Assembly: GCA_002396085.1 (NCBI GenBank)
Contig: DGWI01000041.1
Location: 1-64,000, forward strand
Source: Porphyromonadaceae bacterium UBA4262
Lineage (GTDB): Bacteria; Bacteroidota; Bacteroidia; Bacteroidales; Muribaculaceae
Reading direction: 5' to 3'
Length of the DNA: 64,000 nucleotides
Part shown: in pieces, positions 17,427 to 26,340 of the stretch
Layout: each line of letters begins with the position of its first letter
Numbering within the stretch: the stretch's first letter is position 1
Made by a program: the position numbers and the translations under genes
The notes under the pieces: generated by a model
Databases searched by the model: none
What the model saw: only the letters and a program-made list of their open reading frames with translations
Told to the model about the DNA's origin: nothing

Positions 17427-20400
17427 TTAATTCTTCATTATCTTGGCTGTGGTGACGGCACCATCGGTGTAGCGGGTGACAACGATATTGACTCCATCGA
17501 ACGGACGGTCACTCACCTGACCCATAGCGTTGACATAGTGCACACTTTGTATCTCGCGACCAGCATCGATGCCACTGACGGCTGTCGCCGGATTGACATT
17601 GATGGTGAGTTGCAGCCACTGAGTGTGCCCCTTGGCGGTCATGCGCACCAGCACAGTGTGTTCACCTTGCTGTTTGCCATTGATTGACAGCACATTGTCA
17701 TCACCATCCTTGGTCACTGCCACGATATCGTTGTCAACCTCTTCATCGAGGTAATAACGCTCACGGGCACCATTGTCGGCATGAGCAAAATATCCTGACA
17801 AGTCGACACTAAACTCACCCAGAGGCACATCGACCGTTGCCACAGTGACATCGGGCATACAGCCCAGGTCGTCCATAGCGAAGTACTTGGGTGTCACTAG
17901 ACCATAGTTATTAGACTCGCTGCCACTGAAGGTGAACATGAGTCGGGTCACCTTGCCCAGCGGGCGCAGGTCAACCCACTCCCAGGTGTCGAGCACATAG
18001 CGGTTGGCCTCGGCTGCACGATAGTCGCCCAGATTGAAGTCCACACTCTTACTTGAGCCATCGGCAGCGGTGCCGGTGACAGTCAAGGTGAAGTAAGAAC
18101 CAGCCTTGAAGGGCTCGGAGAATCCATCGCCAGTGACCATGCTCTTGTAGGCGACCGGGGTGTTGGTCACATACATGCCCATGACCGAGTCGCCCTGGGC
18201 ATCGTTAGTGACCTCGACGGTCAAGCCCTCGGGATAAGCCACGGTGAAGTTCGAGCCGCTGTGGGCTGCACCGACGACATTGCGCCAGTCGTCCTGACCA
18301 TAGTTGTTGAATTCGGTCGAAGTCTCACTGCTTAATGCATAGCCATACCAGTATTTATAACTGGGCATCGCACCCTGGTTGAAGGCGAACGAGCCGCTGA
18401 AGTAGACATCGTTCTCGAGGTCAAATGCCTCATCGTGCGAGTTCTCGGCCAGATAGTTGTCGTCCATCGTTGCGACCACCTGCTCGCCACGGACGATGAC
18501 ACCGGCTTTGGCGGTGGCAGTCTGTCCGTCGGCACTTGTGACCTTGACCTTGTAGCCCCAGGTGTACTCAGGCTGGACAGTGACGGTTGCCTCGTTGCCC
18601 AAGTTATTGTTCATCTGGTCGGTCCACTCATAGGTGTAAGGCTCATCGCCACCGGCAATGACTGGAGTAAGGGTTGCCTCGTCACCAGCCTCGATGGATG
18701 CACCCGTCAGGGTAGCGGTCAGCGGCTCGATGTGGCGCGCTGTGGTGAACTCGGCCTTGACGACCTCGCTCTCGTTGCCCAGCGCACTCACGTTAAGGAA
18801 GTATGTCTCATACTTGGTATTCTCGTCAAGACCATCGAATGTGGTCGTAGCCTCCTTGCCGGCCATCACCGATTGCGGTGTGCCTGCTTTCAAGTCCTCG
18901 GCACTCGGAGCCTTGCGTGGAGCGGCATTACCCTGCTCGGGCTTAGTGGCCTTGACCACCTGGCTATAGAGTTTGCCACTGACGGTCCACATGGTCTTAA
19001 CGCTGGCACCCGCCTCGGTGATATTGGCCACCTGAGGATAGCCCTCGACTATTTCAGGAGTCTCCTCGCTGAGTTCTACATACTCGTATGCTCCAACGGT
19101 CGGAGTCTCGGCATTGCGCTCCATGCCATCGGCATCGACGGTGATGAAGTCGACAGGCAGTGCACTGCACAGGTTGCCCTGTGCGCGCAGGTGCAGGTCA
19201 TCGTTGCTCAGGAATTGAGCCTGCTCGACAGTGTTAGTCTCGCTACCCACCAGTGTGTTGAGCGCGGTGATGTCGGCTGCATAATCCTTGACCATGACAT
19301 CGCTCGAGGCATTATAGAACACATTGTTCAGCATCTGGGTCTTCTTGACATTGTCCTCGCTGAAGAACAGTGCCACACCCAGACCGCCTGTGGTGAAGTT
19401 TTGGAACAGGTTGTTCTGCAACTTCACGCCGCTGTAGTTTGCATCATTGCCACCATTGTAGTAGCAGTATCCAGCGCTACCGTTCACGGCCACCGTGTTG
19501 TAATAGACATGGACATTGCTCAACTGGCTATTGATTTGCAGACCTGCTGCATTGTTGTTGGGCGCATTGGTAATAGCGATCGCATTGTTATAGACCAGTG
19601 CGGGATTCTGCGGGTCGGTGCTTCCGCCTTTCTCGCGGAAGTAGATACCCGTGCTGTAGGTACTCTGGCTGTTGACCACCACATTGTTGCTCACCACAAA
19701 GGCACCAGTCAGGCGATAGAGATCCATGCCCTGGTAGCCATTCTTGGTGGTTGCAGTCTGTGTGATAACATTACCATCAATCACAGCATCCTCAGTGTCA
19801 GTAACATAGACACCTTTGCTGCCAGCCTCGCTCACCACATTGTTGCGGATGATGAGACCACGTTGGTCGTTATAGGCCACCTTGCTTGGGCCGTAGATAT
19901 ACATGGCGATATTGCCGCCATCCATCGTGTTGTCCTCGATGGTGACATAGTCATTGCCCTGGTTGTTCTCGCTGCCCGACTCGGTGCGAATCAGACTGAT
20001 GCCCGAAGTTGCGGGCTCGGCCTTGATATAGCAGCCACGCACCGTGAAGTAGTGGCAACGGTCGCTGGCCTGGATAGCATTGGGATAACTCTGGTTCGAG
20101 GGGATGAAACTCATGTTCTCGAGGGTGAGGTGTGCGGTGTTGACCACATAGACCATACCCTTCTTGTAGTATGACGATCCAGGAACCGACTCGACAACAC
20201 CAGTACCCTTGATGACCACGTTGTCACGGTTGCCACTCTTAGCCGTGAACACAATGTTGTGCTCGGCGCTGGTTCCGGCAACGTTCTCAATGGTGAGGTT
20301 TTCGGCATAGGTGCCGTCCTCGACCTCAAAGCGCACAGGGCCGTCAACACCCACGCTCATCGCCTGGATGGCAGCGGCAAATGTCGGATAATCGGCTTCA

Positions 20401-23400
20401 TCGCTGGCACCGATGGTGTATGTTCCATGGAAGCCTGCACAGATTTCACGTTCAGCCATTGATGCCTCGACCACGGTGGTGTCGACACCGCCCGTGAGTG
20501 AGACAAATGTTGCACCCACCTTCTCGCCAGGCACAGCCTCGTCCTTCAGGTCGTAGGCAAGCCACAAATAATAAGTACCCTTCTCCGTGATTTCGATCGG
20601 CTTCTCGGCAGTAAAAACCAACTGGTCACCCACCGTGGCGGTGGCAAACAGGTCATTGGCCGAGAAACCGTCGGCAGTGCCAGTATAGTACAACTTGGCG
20701 GCTGCGATATTGTCGATGCCTGTGGCGTTAAACTTGATATCGTTGATGCTGACCTTGTCGTTGTCATGTGCTACGACCAGGGCAACACGACTGATGATTG
20801 CGTCGTGCGAACCACGCACCACCTGCTCGTCGGTGGCGGCACCGGCCTTGATGGAGTCGAGGGTAAGCGCCCTGTATTCGTGCAGATAGACTTCAATCTC
20901 CCAACCCGAGGTCTGAGAAGCGTAACTCGAGTTGCTGGTGGTGAAGTGGATGGTCATGGTGCCGTCCTCGGCACGCGAAATCAGATGGTCGGGACCATAG
21001 GTAGCATAGTAGGGCGACGACGAGCCGTTGGTGGTGACCAGTGCAGCATCGTTGACCTCGCGGCCATTATAGACGTTGAACTTGTTGTAGGATGATGAAC
21101 CAGTGCCGAACTGTATGGCGTTGATCTCGATGCCACAATTTTCAACACCAGGCACAAACGTGATGGTACCGTCAAAGCCTGCACTGAAGTTCTCATCGGG
21201 TCCACCGTCATCATAGAAGCGGATGGACTTGGTGATGGTCACCACATTGACTCCAGGCTGCATAATGAGCATAGCCTTGGTCACGCGATTGCCATCGGGG
21301 TTGCCGTTAGCAACGGCTTGGCTACCATCGGCAAACTGCAACTCGACCAGCGAGGCATCGATGGCAACCTCGGCATCGGCATCCTGCTTGACATCGACTA
21401 GCACCCAGAAGTGGTTGACACCCTCGGCCAGAGCCTTCTCGCCTGTGATGACGAGTGCGTCGCCAGTGGGTTGAGCATTGCCAAACTCAACGGCATTGTC
21501 CAGTGTCGACTCTGCGCCACTATACAAGACCTTCACCTTGTCTATAGCCTCGACACCGGTCAGGCTGAGTTTGACGCCGGTCAGAGTCTTGGTGGTCAGC
21601 GTGCCCTCGGTCACAACATTGAAGTCAATCAGGTGGGCATCGGTCGAGCCGACTGCGAGGATAGCGGTGCTCGTCTGGTTGACGGTAACCTCGTTGACGG
21701 TCATGTCGTGGTTGAGGAATGGACGAACCGTAGCCATCCAACCCGTGGCAGCATAATAACTGCTCGTGGCGTTGGGATTGAAGCGGATGGTCAGCGAGCC
21801 GTCGGCACTGGTCGAACGCAGGACCTTACCAGGACCCACATTGGCTTGGCTGGCATCGCTCAGACTCCACAGCAAGTTCTCGCTGTTGACGCTAGTGCCA
21901 CTGTAGATTTCAAACACGGCCTTGGTGCCGTAACTGGTGCCTGAATAGTAGACATCAAACTTCGAGAAATCGATCTCGGCCACAGTGTTCTCGATGGTTG
22001 GGGTGAAGGTCACGATATAGTCGGCATCGGCAGTCTCATACTTGCCGCCGTAGCCCTCGGTGTGGGTAAACTTCCACTCTCCACTGATGTTGTGGCTGTG
22101 GCTGCCCTGTGTGGCATGGCAGATGTTGTCCACCGTGCGGGTGACACTCACGGCCTCAGATGGAGTGTGCGCTGTGCCGCCCACGGTCACGTCTTGCAGC
22201 GACAGGGTCACCTGCTCGCCATTCTGTGCAGCCTCGTTGAGGTCGAGAACAATGGCCACATAGTTGTGTCCCTCGACCAGTTCCTTGTCACCCGTAAGTG
22301 CGATAGCGGTGCCAGTCACATCGGCTTCACCGAACTGGTCGGTGGTGGCAAAGGTATTTTTTTTGCCTAGATAGTAGGCACGAGCCTTGGCCACATTCTT
22401 GGCATCGGCAAGATTGAGGTTGATGCCTGTCAGGTGCAACGCATTGCTGGTGTTATCGGTCATCACATCGACAATGAGCATCTGGGCATCCTGGTCGCCT
22501 GCGGCGACGGTGGCTGTCGAGGCAGCCTCGCCTGTGACCGCATTGAAAGTCATGTCGCCTGGCAGGAATTGGCTCACAGTAGCCTCCCAGCCGGCCTTGG
22601 GATAACCGGCAGTACTCTTCAGATAGACGGTCATCGAACCGTCCTCAGCGGTCGACTTGACTAACTCGGCCTCATCGAGCAGAGTGGCAATGAGATTTTC
22701 CTCATTGACCTCACGACCGTTGTAGAATTTGAAGACATCGTTGTAGCCCACCGATGAGGTGTTGAACAACTCCAGTTTGGTGAAGTCGACCTTGATGGCC
22801 TGTCCAGGTGTCGCGGGCACAAAGGTCACTTGACCCTCAAAGCCCTGAGTGATGGTGGCATCCTTGCCGCCATCATCGTAGAAGGCCACGTTGTCACCGA
22901 TGGTGTAAGTCGTTGCCTCGCTACCCATCAAGATCGTATTCTCGATAGTCACGGCATCGCCGGTGGCGCCGGTGGCCGTGCGTGCCTCATCGGCAACCTT
23001 CACGCTCTGGATGGTGAGCGAGGGGATGGTGCCAGAAGCATCGGGCAGAACGTCGGCCACGACCATCATACGGTTGTGACCGTTCTTGAGTGTCACGTCT
23101 GTGGCGGTGAGGGCATCGCCCACTGTGGCAGCCGTTGCAAGCACTGTAGAACCAGTCACCAGACGCACATTGGTGACCTGGGTTGAGCCGGCGAGAGTGC
23201 TGGCATCAATGACTAGCTCGTTGAGAATGAGCGGGTTGCCGCCACCATCGGTAACGATGTCCACACCAAAGATTTCCTGATTCTTGGCTCCGCGCCAGGT
23301 GCTGGGCAGACCCGTGACGGCACTGGTGCTCACATACTCCATGTCCTTGGGACTGACACTGGTGACGGTGATGTCCCAACCAGTCATTCCTGTGGTTCCA

Positions 23401-23873
23401 CGCGTCGTGCAACCGAATGCAACCATGCCGTTATCGGTAGTTGATGTGAAAGTGTAGTTCACGTCACTTGCAGTGATTTCTTTTACCCATCCGGCAGGAA
23501 AATAGGTAAAGGGAGATGCTCCACCGGCACCACTTGTGCCAATCTTGGAGTAATCAACATCACCATCGTACATAATCAGGCGTGTGCCGCCCGAAATGTC
23601 AATGGCATTGACCGTAATCACAATCTGCTCACCTTCGTTGGCCGGTTGGAAGGCGACACCGAAGTCCTTGTAATTAGGAATCGTTCCACTCTCTACAGCC
23701 TTGAAGGTAACCGTACCATCGACTGTATAGAGCGAGCATACCCCGTCAGACGACGGCAGATAGACCGTCGAGCCGCTACTGACCACTGTGGGTCCCTGAA
23801 CGCTAGCCGAAGCCTCGATGGTGATACTCATGAACATCACCACAAGGAGAAAACAAGTTTTTAGATACCTCAT
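17427..23873 (-). CDS. Giant secreted multidomain protein with DUF4465-like domain, under cobalamin riboswitch control
   Basis: 2148 residues, signal peptide about 1-24. Four pairs of modules follow: a CUB-like domain (about 40-180, 330-450, 595-730, 880-1010; FYDDGG, F..GREVN, AEDGSMT marks) with a BNR_assoc_N-like domain after it (about 180-310, 455-580, 730-860, 1015-1135). A right-handed beta-helix follows (about 1150-1590), then Fn3- and PKD-like domains (about 1600-1795). About 1811-2005 is a DUF4465-like domain (YFSGSFAFNQG, YWYGYALSSET, VDFNLGDYRA, WEWVDLRPLG, YFAMDD). A cadherin-like segment and a sorting-like tail (YVNAMGQ...GVNIVVTRYTDGA...KIMKN) end it. From memory, DUF4465-type domains occur in BtuH-like surface B12-binding proteins; that and the riboswitch suggest corrinoid capture at the surface. 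This function is inference. There is no lipobox. Confidence 0.85.
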   Translation of the reverse strand: MRYLKTCFLLVVMFMSITIEASASVQGPTVVSSGSTVYLPSSDGVCSLYTVDGTVTFKAVESGTIPNYKDFGVAFQPANEGEQIVITVNAIDISGGTRLIMYDGDVDYSKIGTSGAGGASPFTYFPAGWVKEITASDVNYTFTSTTDNGMVAFGCTTRGTTGMTGWDITVTSVSPKDMEYVSTSAVTGLPSTWRGAKNQEIFGVDIVTDGGGNPLILNELVIDASTLAGSTQVTNVRLVTGSTVLATAATVGDALTATDVTLKNGHNRMMVVADVLPDASGTIPSLTIQSVKVADEARTATGATGDAVTIENTILMGSEATTYTIGDNVAFYDDGGKDATITQGFEGQVTFVPATPGQAIKVDFTKLELFNTSSVGYNDVFKFYNGREVNEENLIATLLDEAELVKSTAEDGSMTVYLKSTAGYPKAGWEATVSQFLPGDMTFNAVTGEAASTATVAAGDQDAQMLIVDVMTDNTSNALHLTGINLNLADAKNVAKARAYYLGKKNTFATTDQFGEADVTGTAIALTGDKELVEGHNYVAIVLDLNEAAQNGEQVTLSLQDVTVGGTAHTPSEAVSVTRTVDNICHATQGSHSHNISGEWKFTHTEGYGGKYETADADYIVTFTPTIENTVAEIDFSKFDVYYSGTSYGTKAVFEIYSGTSVNSENLLWSLSDASQANVGPGKVLRSTSADGSLTIRFNPNATSSYYAATGWMATVRPFLNHDMTVNEVTVNQTSTAILAVGSTDAHLIDFNVVTEGTLTTKTLTGVKLSLTGVEAIDKVKVLYSGAESTLDNAVEFGNAQPTGDALVITGEKALAEGVNHFWVLVDVKQDADAEVAIDASLVELQFADGSQAVANGNPDGNRVTKAMLIMQPGVNVVTITKSIRFYDDGGPDENFSAGFDGTITFVPGVENCGIEINAIQFGTGSSSYNKFNVYNGREVNDAALVTTNGSSSPYYATYGPDHLISRAEDGTMTIHFTTSNSSYASQTSGWEIEVYLHEYRALTLDSIKAGAATDEQVVRGSHDAIISRVALVVAHDNDKVSINDIKFNATGIDNIAAAKLYYTGTADGFSANDLFATATVGDQLVFTAEKPIEITEKGTYYLWLAYDLKDEAVPGEKVGATFVSLTGGVDTTVVEASMAEREICAGFHGTYTIGASDEADYPTFAAAIQAMSVGVDGPVRFEVEDGTYAENLTIENVAGTSAEHNIVFTAKSGNRDNVVIKGTGVVESVPGSSYYKKGMVYVVNTAHLTLENMSFIPSNQSYPNAIQASDRCHYFTVRGCYIKAEPATSGISLIRTESGSENNQGNDYVTIEDNTMDGGNIAMYIYGPSKVAYNDQRGLIIRNNVVSEAGSKGVYVTDTEDAVIDGNVITQTATTKNGYQGMDLYRLTGAFVVSNNVVVNSQSTYSTGIYFREKGGSTDPQNPALVYNNAIAITNAPNNNAAGLQINSQLSNVHVYYNTVAVNGSAGYCYYNGGNDANYSGVKLQNNLFQNFTTGGLGVALFFSEDNVKKTQMLNNVFYNASSDVMVKDYAADITALNTLVGSETNTVEQAQFLSNDDLHLRAQGNLCSALPVDFITVDADGMERNAETPTVGAYEYVELSEETPEIVEGYPQVANITEAGASVKTMWTVSGKLYSQVVKATKPEQGNAAPRKAPSAEDLKAGTPQSVMAGKEATTTFDGLDENTKYETYFLNVSALGNESEVVKAEFTTARHIEPLTATLTGASIEAGDEATLTPVIAGGDEPYTYEWTDQMNNNLGNEATVTVQPEYTWGYKVKVTSADGQTATAKAGVIVRGEQVVATMDDNYLAENSHDEAFDLENDVYFSGSFAFNQGAMPSYKYWYGYALSSETSTEFNNYGQDDWRNVVGAAHSGSNFTVAYPEGLTVEVTNDAQGDSVMGMYVTNTPVAYKSMVTGDGFSEPFKAGSYFTLTVTGTAADGSSKSVDFNLGDYRAAEANRYVLDTWEWVDLRPLGKVTRLMFTFSGSESNNYGLVTPKYFAMDDLGCMPDVTVATVDVPLGEFSVDLSGYFAHADNGARERYYLDEEVDNDIVAVTKDGDDNVLSINGKQQGEHTVLVRMTAKGHTQWLQLTINVNPATAVSGIDAGREIQSVHYVNAMGQVSDRPFDGVNIVVTRYTDGAVTTAKIMKN

Positions 23874-23902
23874 ATTGTTTAAGTTTAGTTACGAGTTACG
23901 AG

Positions 23903-23920
23903 CAATGCTGTCGTGCATTG
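23903..23920 (-). other. Hairpin just upstream of the giant gene's start
   Basis: CAATGC and GCATTG pair around ACGACA, 30 nt before the ATG at 23873. It lies where an expression platform acting on translation would be expected. Its link to the aptamer is not shown. Confidence 0.4.
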
Positions 23921-24052
23921 AGCCAGTAACACGTCACCACTCAACATGGCATAACCTGGTGCCAATGTCGGGTCGCCTTAAATAATATAAGGTGTAAGAA
24001 TACGATGTGTGTTCCGGCTCTAATTCCACGAGAGCGCGAAATTTAAGCATAA

Positions 24053-24236
24053 CATGGCAGGTCTTCTGACTTGTCCCCTCGGTTGGCCGCCTTCCCATGA
24101 CAACAGATGCCACAGTGGCTTGCTTTGCCAACCGACCGTTGGAACTTACAGCAGCGGGTTCTGTTCAGGATTCTCACCTGATTCCCTTTTCAGCCGTGCG
24201 GTACGGATGCCCGTCACGGCCACCACATTACGTTTG
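24053..24236 (-). promoter_or_regulatory. Cobalamin riboswitch
   Basis: Read on the minus strand, the hallmarks appear in order: GGTGGCCGTGACGG, AGGGAATCAGGTGAGAATCC, the GAACCCGCTGCTGTAA core, GCCACTGTGGC, GGGAAGGCGGCC, and the B12 box AAGTCAGAAGACCTGCC at 24056-24072. All belong to the class I cobalamin aptamer. It precedes the 2148-residue secreted protein gene by 180 nt, and no other minus-strand gene lies between. A 65-codon frame over part of it is not a gene. Binding of adenosylcobalamin or another corrinoid should lower expression, as known for this class. Confidence 0.95.
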
Positions 24237-24242
24237 AGACCA

Positions 24243-24271
24243 CAAAGATACAACATTATTTCCATTCACAA
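24243..24271 (-). promoter_or_regulatory. Promoter for the riboswitch transcript
   Basis: TATCTTTG (24243-24250) with TTG (24269-24271) 18 nt upstream on the minus strand. It would place transcription start near 24236, at the 5' edge of the aptamer, giving a leader of about 360 nt. Confidence 0.65.
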
Positions 24272-24408
24272 GCCATCCACCACTATATTTTAACTTTTAG
24301 GACAAAAAAAAGAATCTCACTTGTTATACAAGAGTTAACTAATGTTAATTATCTAAACACTTTACTCATTTTTTTCCAACAAAGCACTCCTGTATACACA
24401 TATTTCCG

Positions 24409-24416
24409 TAAATTTG
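24409..24416 (+). promoter_or_regulatory. -7 box for the small secreted protein
   Basis: TAAATTTG matches TAnnTTTG and is 67 nt upstream of the ATG at 24484. No clear -33 box. Confidence 0.45.
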
Positions 24417-24483
24417 CACTGAATTACAACCCATTCTTTAATAATAATTCATTTTATCTACTAACATCTAATTTTTGACCCTT

Positions 24484-25245
24484 ATGAAAAAATTGTTTAC
24501 TCTTCTTGCTGTAGCTGCCATGGCACTGGGTGCCCATGCACAAAACACCCTCACCGTTTGCGAGGGCCTGTATTACTCGAATGCTTCGCCCATCTGCGGA
24601 TTGTATGCCGACACCGAGGGCACGATGACCCAGACTATCTATCCGGCAGACATACTCGCCGAGATGTCGGGCAAGCAAATCACCGACTTGACTTTCTACA
24701 CCCTGGCCGACTACTACATCTCTCAAGGTCAGGAAAGCACTGATGCCACCGACTACATCAACTTTGAGAACGCAACCCTGCAGCTGTCGCTGCTCGAGGT
24801 TGATCAGTTAGGCTTTGAGCAAGCTGTCGCAGTGGATGGCGTGACTCCCGTAGCCACCGTCACCCCCACCATGGGCGACTACATGATGACTTTCAGCCTG
24901 GATCAGCCCTTTGTGTACAAGGGTGGCAACCTGCTTGTTGAGGTCAAGGTCATCACGCCCGGCACATGGGGGCAAACCTACTTCTTGGGTGAGGGTACCG
25001 AGGATTACAACCCCGGATACTATCACATCGATGACCAAGAGGATGTTAATAGCTTCTTCCCCAAGGCTACGTTCGCCTACGACGACGTGCTGACGGGCAT
25101 CACTGGCATCAACGAGACTGCTGTGGCCAGTGTGAAGTATGTCAACCTCAATGGCCAGACCAGCGACAAGCCCTTCAAGGGCGTGAACGTCAAGGTCATG
25201 ACCCGCACCGACGGCACCACCACCTCGACCAAGGTCGTGTTCTAA
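24484..25245 (+). CDS. Small secreted surface-module protein with sorting-like tail
   Basis: 253 residues. Signal peptide about 1-20 (ending AHAQ). One copy of the surface module that occurs three times in the protein at 419-3592 (about 22-205: NTLTVCEG..., IYPADILAEMSGKQITDLTFY, YKGGNLLVEV, FFPKATFAYDD). The tail from about 213 (SVKYVNLNGQ...FKGVNVKVMTRTDGT...KVVF) is like those at 4193-5623 and 17427-23873. It is divergent from the riboswitch-controlled giant gene, with separate promoters. Starting at the ATG at 24484 puts the signal peptide at the N-terminus; three upstream in-frame codons begin with TTG. Function unknown. Confidence 0.85.
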   Translation: MKKLFTLLAVAAMALGAHAQNTLTVCEGLYYSNASPICGLYADTEGTMTQTIYPADILAEMSGKQITDLTFYTLADYYISQGQESTDATDYINFENATLQLSLLEVDQLGFEQAVAVDGVTPVATVTPTMGDYMMTFSLDQPFVYKGGNLLVEVKVITPGTWGQTYFLGEGTEDYNPGYYHIDDQEDVNSFFPKATFAYDDVLTGITGINETAVASVKYVNLNGQTSDKPFKGVNVKVMTRTDGTTTSTKVVF

Positions 25246-25275
25246 CTCATAGTTAACAGTTCATAGCTAACAGTT

Positions 25276-25315
25276 GACCGCCTGGCTCAAAAGCAGCCAG
25301 GCGGTCTTGATTTTG
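25276..25315. terminator. Terminator between convergent genes
   Basis: A perfect 12-bp stem GACCGCCTGGCT / AGCCAGGCGGTC (25276-25287 with 25295-25306) is followed by TTGATTTTG. It sits between the small secreted gene and the endonuclease gene that ends at 25352. Confidence 0.8.
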
Positions 25316-25351
25316 TATTTTGGCGAAAAAGAACCGTCCCCAATCCGCCAA

Positions 25352-26275
25352 TCAGCGCCACTGGGACAGGTCGCACTGGTGCTTGAGGGCGCGGGCGGTG
25401 GCTGAAGACATGCGCGGAAAGAAGGTGAGGCCCGTGCGTCGCTCGACTTCAGCAATGGTGGTAGCGTGGCGCGCCATGCCACCCTCACCGGCGGCGTTGT
25501 CGTAGACGAAAGCGATGGCGCGCTGCTGTCGTGGAGCATAGAGCACCTTGTAGAACGCGGCGGGCACTGCAATGTCGGCCTTGGGGCCGATGCGACGTGT
25601 ACTGCCTGCCATGATAGGGCCTGTGTATATCCAGATGGAGCCATCACGCTTGGCCCAGCGATGCACGCTCTCCTCAAGTGTCCTCCACGGACCATTGTTG
25701 AGTTGTTCAATCTGTGGGCACATGTTGGTCATCAGGAAGCACTCGGTCATGGCCTGGCGATCCCAGCGCATGTCCATAGCGGGTGCCATGTGACCACGCG
25801 TGTAGCCACTCTTGCGGTAGTCACCCCAGTCGGGACTGCCCAGCACGTTGGGGTCGCCATTGAACTTGTAGTTGCGTCGCTTCTCAGCATCGGGAGCATC
25901 GGCCATGGCTACCATTGTATTGGTCAATTCATAAGCCACACACGACGGTATGCGCAGCGAACGATTGAAGTAGACAGTGATAGCCTTGTAGTCAATGCGT
26001 TTGTTGCCCTGAGGCACCGTGACGGTGAGCAGCGACTTATCGGTCGTGACAGTTGTGCCCGTGAGCGACGAGATGCGCGGCACCGTTGTGAGTGATGCTT
26101 TCTGTTTCTTAGCTTTTGACTTTTGTTTCTTGCTTTTGGATTTCTTGGCTTTATTCTTGCTCTTGGCACTGGCTGTGGCACACCACTCGGTGCCACCAGT
26201 CAGGCTCGTGGTCAACTGCAGGGCGGGGCTGAGGCCCAAAACCGCCAGCAACATGATAGTTATCAGTCGTTTCAT
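25352..26275 (-). CDS. DNA/RNA non-specific endonuclease, secreted
   Basis: 307 residues. An N-terminal hydrophobic signal-like segment (about 1-22) is followed by a strongly basic K-rich stretch (about 38-61). The nuclease domain (about 85-300) has the NUC motif TRGHMAPAMDM with candidate catalytic H162, plus the metal-ligand region TECFLMTNMCPQ. Members of this family cut DNA and RNA with Mg and usually act outside the cytoplasm. A second nuclease of the same family lies 65 bp upstream. The K-rich stretch may bind nucleic acid or the envelope; that is inference. Confidence 0.9.
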   Translation of the reverse strand: MKRLITIMLLAVLGLSPALQLTTSLTGGTEWCATASAKSKNKAKKSKSKKQKSKAKKQKASLTTVPRISSLTGTTVTTDKSLLTVTVPQGNKRIDYKAITVYFNRSLRIPSCVAYELTNTMVAMADAPDAEKRRNYKFNGDPNVLGSPDWGDYRKSGYTRGHMAPAMDMRWDRQAMTECFLMTNMCPQIEQLNNGPWRTLEESVHRWAKRDGSIWIYTGPIMAGSTRRIGPKADIAVPAAFYKVLYAPRQQRAIAFVYDNAAGEGGMARHATTIAEVERRTGLTFFPRMSSATARALKHQCDLSQWR

Positions 26276-26340
26276 ACCAAAGAGAATTTTTTCTGAGGCA
26301 GACCCTCAGAGTACATGGACGGCACGTATGTACCATTGAG

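Noticed and set aside
18435..20174. 579-codon open frame on the plus strand
   Set aside because: It lies inside the giant gene as an antisense shadow; no signal peptide or family match.
23934..24131. 65-codon frame on the minus strand in the giant gene's leader
   Set aside because: It runs through the cobalamin aptamer, whose conserved RNA motifs explain the sequence.
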